NCBI GenBank assembly: GCA_016187105.1
Contig: JACPKK010000049.1
Span: 1-13,785, forward strand
DNA: 13,785 bases
Direction of reading: 5' to 3'
Origin: Candidatus Curtissbacteria bacterium
Lineage (GTDB): Bacteria > Patescibacteriota > Microgenomatia > Curtissbacterales > GWA2-41-24
Part shown: piece by piece, positions 11,333 to 13,785 of the stretch
Numbering within the stretch: the first letter of the stretch is position 1
Layout of the letters: each line of letters starts with the position of its first letter
The notes under the pieces: model-generated
Told to the model about the DNA's origin: nothing
What the model saw: the letters and a program-made list of their open reading frames with translations, nothing else
Databases searched by the model: none
Made by a program: the position numbers and the translations under genes

Positions 11333-13276
11333 ATGAAAGACTTACTTAATGATTTAGACCCAGTTCAAAAGGAGGCCGTTCTGGCTACCGATGGGCCGGT
11401 TCTGATTATGGCTGGGGCCGGCAGTGGGAAAACGAGAGTTTTGACGTACAAAATAGCGTATCTAATTTCCAAAGGGGTAAAACCGGAAAATATACTGGCG
11501 TCAACGTTTACCAATAAAGCGGCTAACGAGATGAAAGAGCGAGTGTATAACCTACTCCATCGTCATCCTGGAGTGGCAACGACCACGATGGGATCTGGAG
11601 ATTCTATCGCTTCGCTCCAGAATGACAAAAAGAGCGCTGACTCTCCTTATGTTGGGACATTCCATGCTTTTTGCGCGAAGCTGTTGCGCTTTGACGGCAA
11701 GTATATCGGAATCCCGAGCGGATATTTGATTTACGACGATGACGATTCTTTATCGCTCATCAAAAAAATCATGAAAGATCTGGACATTTCCATCAAAAAT
11801 TTTAAGCCGAGTTCGATTTTGAACGCGATTTCCGGAGCAAAGGGAGAACTAATGGGGCCAGCCGATTATGCGCAGTTTGCGCGGGGATATTTTAGCGAAA
11901 CCGTTTCCAAAGTCTATAACATTTACCAAAAAACGCTTTTGGAGATTAATGCGTGTGATTTTGACGATTTACTGATGCAGACGGTCAAGCTTTTTGAGAC
12001 AAACCCGCAAATTTTGGAAAAATGGGCAGGAAGGTTTGAATATGTTCTGGTGGATGAATATCAGGATGTTAATACGGCGCAGTACCAACTGACGAAACTT
12101 TTGGCGTCGATGCATGGAAATTTGACGGTTGTCGGGGATGCGGCGCAGGCAATTTATTCGTTTCGGGGAGCGGATTTTAGGAATATTTTGAATTTCAAAA
12201 TGGATTTTCCCAATGCCAAGGTTTTCAACTTAGAGCAGAATTACCGATCGACGGGCAATATTCTTTCGGCAGCTAACAAAATAATTTCCCACAATGCCTC
12301 CCATCCGGTCCTGAAATTGTGGACGAAAAACGATATTGGCGAAAAGATAAGCATTTACGGGGCGATGAATGAGGTAGATGAAGCCAATTTTATAGTCGAT
12401 AGGATTATGGGGTCGCGAAAGCCCTTGTCAGCATTTGCCGTTTTGTATCGGACCAATGCCCAGTCGCGTACTGTCGAGGAAGCGTTTTTGCACTCTAACA
12501 TTCCTTACAAACTTTACGGCGGCGTTTCATTTTATGCCAGAAAAGAGGTTAAGGATGTAATGGCATATTTGAGGCTGATTGCCAATCCGCGCGATATGGT
12601 TTCCAAAAATAGGACTTTGAAACTTGGGAAGAGAAGGTTTGAAAAGTTTCAGGAAATGGTAGAAAAATTAAATCTCCGAGAACATGTCATTGCGAGGAGC
12701 GGAGCGACGAAGCAATCTGAAAAAAAGATTGCCGCGTCGAGTCAAGACTCGACTCGCAATGACGATAAGAAGCTACCCAAGCCGATTGAACTCATCGACA
12801 TGGTTTTGGAAACAACAGATTATTTGAGGGTAATTGATGATGGGACAGAAGAAGGTTTGTCGCGGGTGGAAAATGTGAAGGAGTTGAAATCGGTGGCGGC
12901 GGATTTTGAAAATCTCTCGCAGTTTTTGGAAAACGTGACTTTGATGGAGGGCAAAGTAGCGCCGGAAAAATCATATGAATTGCCAATAACTAAAGATTTT
13001 GTAACGCTCATGACAATCCATGCGGCCAAGGGTTTGGAGTTTGATGATGTTTTTATTGTTGGTATGGAGGAAGGTTTATTTCCACATTCCAGAAGTATGC
13101 TGGAGACGGGGCAATTGGAAGAAGAAAGGCGGCTGGCGTATGTGGGGCTGACGCGGGCCAGGAAAAAACTTTATCTTTCTTATGCCGCCCACCGGCTTTA
13201 TTTTGGAACAACTTCCGCAAACTTGGTTTCGAGGTTTATTGTTGATATACCGGAAGAGCTAGTGAGTGCAATTTAG
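11333..13276 (+). CDS. uvrD: UvrD/PcrA/Rep-type superfamily 1 DNA helicase
   Basis: ATP-driven 3'-5' DNA helicase of repair and replication. SF1 motifs occur in order over 647 aa: Q motif LDPVQKEAV, Walker A GAGSGKT (28-34), TFTNKAANEMKERV (Ia), VGTFHAFC (Ib), VDEYQDVN (II, near 240), GDAAQAIYSFRGA (III), NYRS (IV), AVLYRTNAQSR (IVa), MTIHAAKGLEFDDVFIVGMEEG (V) and VGLTRARKKLYLSYA (VI, near 604). It ends soon after motif VI, lacking the 50-70 residue tail of PcrA, and domain 2B is compact. Two palindromic repeats are embedded in frame: residues about 77-99 between motifs Ia and Ib, and residues 452-477 in domain 2B. ATG at 11333 was chosen because the Q motif follows at once. Exact subfamily (UvrD, PcrA, Rep) is not settled. 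Its stop overlaps that of the convergent gene. Confidence 0.95.
   Translation: MKDLLNDLDPVQKEAVLATDGPVLIMAGAGSGKTRVLTYKIAYLISKGVKPENILASTFTNKAANEMKERVYNLLHRHPGVATTTMGSGDSIASLQNDKKSADSPYVGTFHAFCAKLLRFDGKYIGIPSGYLIYDDDDSLSLIKKIMKDLDISIKNFKPSSILNAISGAKGELMGPADYAQFARGYFSETVSKVYNIYQKTLLEINACDFDDLLMQTVKLFETNPQILEKWAGRFEYVLVDEYQDVNTAQYQLTKLLASMHGNLTVVGDAAQAIYSFRGADFRNILNFKMDFPNAKVFNLEQNYRSTGNILSAANKIISHNASHPVLKLWTKNDIGEKISIYGAMNEVDEANFIVDRIMGSRKPLSAFAVLYRTNAQSRTVEEAFLHSNIPYKLYGGVSFYARKEVKDVMAYLRLIANPRDMVSKNRTLKLGKRRFEKFQEMVEKLNLREHVIARSGATKQSEKKIAASSQDSTRNDDKKLPKPIELIDMVLETTDYLRVIDDGTEEGLSRVENVKELKSVAADFENLSQFLENVTLMEGKVAPEKSYELPITKDFVTLMTIHAAKGLEFDDVFIVGMEEGLFPHSRSMLETGQLEEERRLAYVGLTRARKKLYLSYAAHRLYFGTTSANLVSRFIVDIPEELVSAI
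11562..11626. repeat. REP-like palindromic element inside uvrD, first copy
   Basis: Terminal arms GTCATCCTGGAG (11562-11573) and CTCCAGAATGAC (11615-11626) are complementary at 11 of 12 positions; a second TCTGGAG (11594-11600) can also pair with CTCCAGA. Its right part lies in the 30 nt (11599-11628) identical to 849-878. It encodes about residues 77-99 of UvrD. Confidence 0.85.
12686..12763. repeat. REP-like palindromic element inside uvrD, second copy (26 codons)
   Basis: Perfect 11-bp terminal arms GTCATTGCGAG (12686-12696) and CTCGCAATGAC (12753-12763), plus an inner perfect 8-bp stem GTCGAGTC / GACTCGAC (12736-12743 and 12746-12753) with a 2-nt loop. Length is 78 nt and it begins on a codon boundary, adding exactly 26 residues (VIARSGATKQS...TRND) to domain 2B. 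Confidence 0.9.
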
Positions 13277-13785
13277 GTCTGTCCGGTGGTCAATCGTGGG
13301 CTTTGTGTTGCGGTTTCCTTCTGGTACAGATCTAATTCCGAAAAATCGACTTGGCCATCGAATCCTTGTTCATATACGTAACGTTTAAACTCTTCGGCAT
13401 TACGTGTTTCCACGCTGATAGAAAGGCTATTCCCGCTCCGCAAGGCATCCCTTATTGTCTGGATTCGTGATTTTACGCCTTCTCTTAAGTTTTGGGCAGT
13501 AACATGAGATTTCATCTGCGCCCTTAACTTATTCTCGTCTGTCGCCACTCCGTACTCTTTGGCTATGGCAAGATATTCACCAAGCATTTGCTCGTGATAC
13601 TTTATTTGGCTTGCAGAACCAGCAAGCACGTTTTTGAGATGCCACTCTTGAATTTGTTCAAAACCCGCGGGCAGATTTTCTCTTACCGCTTCTTTTAGTT
13701 GTCCGGAGATGGCGCCCTGGTCAAATGCTAATCCGTATCTTTGGCCGGCTTCGGTGTATAAAGCTATATTTTCCAGAGCATCAGA
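13273..13785 (-). CDS. Unrecognised protein, C-terminal 170 residues (5' end outside window)
   Basis: I do not recognise this gene. The frame is open from the right window edge to the TAA at 13273-13275, 170 residues, with no ATG in the first third; the internal GTG at 13629 is unlikely to be the start because coding-like sequence continues upstream of it. Most of the visible part looks helical and charged (LENIALYTEAGQRYG, QIKYHEQMLGEYLAIAKEYG, ENKLRAQMKSHVTAQNLREG, SRIQTIRDAL), followed by a possible strand (SLSISVET) and a short polar tail. No membrane segment, cysteine or catalytic motif is visible. It converges on uvrD with overlapping stop codons (13273-13276), leaving no room for a terminator between them. 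Confidence 0.75.
   Translation of the reverse strand, partial: SDALENIALYTEAGQRYGLAFDQGAISGQLKEAVRENLPAGFEQIQEWHLKNVLAGSASQIKYHEQMLGEYLAIAKEYGVATDENKLRAQMKSHVTAQNLREGVKSRIQTIRDALRSGNSLSISVETRNAEEFKRYVYEQGFDGQVDFSELDLYQKETATQSPRLTTGQT

Noticed and set aside
1..13785. tRNA, rRNA, transposase, toxin-antitoxin or defence genes
   Set aside because: I saw no CCA-ended cloverleaf, rRNA-like stretch or motif of these classes on either strand; nearly all sequence is accounted for by the listed genes and repeats.

Overview
The window reads as ordinary chromosomal housekeeping DNA from a bacterium of the Candidate Phyla Radiation (Patescibacteria). This is an inference from several signs. HrcA (239 aa) and triosephosphate isomerase (221 aa) are short. 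MurJ has the SR-x4-IR start but no arginine after its first-loop LPD. The UvrD helicase is compact, start sites have weak Shine-Dalgarno signals, and short palindromic repeats are scattered through intergenic and coding DNA. Genes end in TGA as well as TAA and TAG (rpsT and trx end in TGA), so the code looks like standard table 11, not the TGA-recoded code of Gracilibacteria/Absconditabacteria. No sequence search was possible, so the lineage is not proven.

Layout. Positions 1-4225 hold a minus-strand heat-shock operon, hrcA-grpE-dnaK-dnaJ, with dnaJ cut by the left edge. It is read from a sigma70-type promoter overlapping a near-perfect CIRCE operator. Upstream lies a second minus-strand operon, murJ-lepA-CYTH (8318 to 4283), with gene gaps of 0 and 1 nt. 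It is divergent from rpsT (ribosomal protein S20), which is followed by an 81-aa secreted or membrane-anchored microprotein with an LPAAG sortase-like tail. A third minus-strand operon, trx-tpiA-LCP (11046 to 8996), has overlapping or abutting genes and its own promoter carrying a palindrome on the -35 box. On the plus strand a UvrD/PcrA-type helicase follows a relic that repeats its N-terminus. It converges, with overlapping stop codons, on an unrecognised gene that runs off the right edge.

How the genes fit together. HrcA should repress its own chaperone operon by binding CIRCE, and GrpE/DnaK/DnaJ form the Hsp70 cycle. MurJ flips lipid II and the LCP protein transfers glycopolymers to the wall, so the region mixes translation (S20, LepA), proteostasis and envelope synthesis. 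The rpsT/lepA/hrcA-grpE-dnaK-dnaJ neighbourhood resembles the gene order known from Firmicutes.

I see no new defence or metabolic system. What deserves attention: (1) dnaK has lost about 31 nt and shifted frame in its lid domain, with the correct C-terminus still legible in the next frame; (2) several families of short palindromic or tandem repeats sit in gaps and have also entered lepA, uvrD and the dnaK tail in frame. Three loci share one design, two facing arrays of 7- or 8-nt units that can fold back on each other. (3) A 9-bp hairpin sits at the predicted 5' end of the hrcA mRNA, next to CIRCE. (4) The DnaJ encoded in the chaperone operon has no zinc finger.
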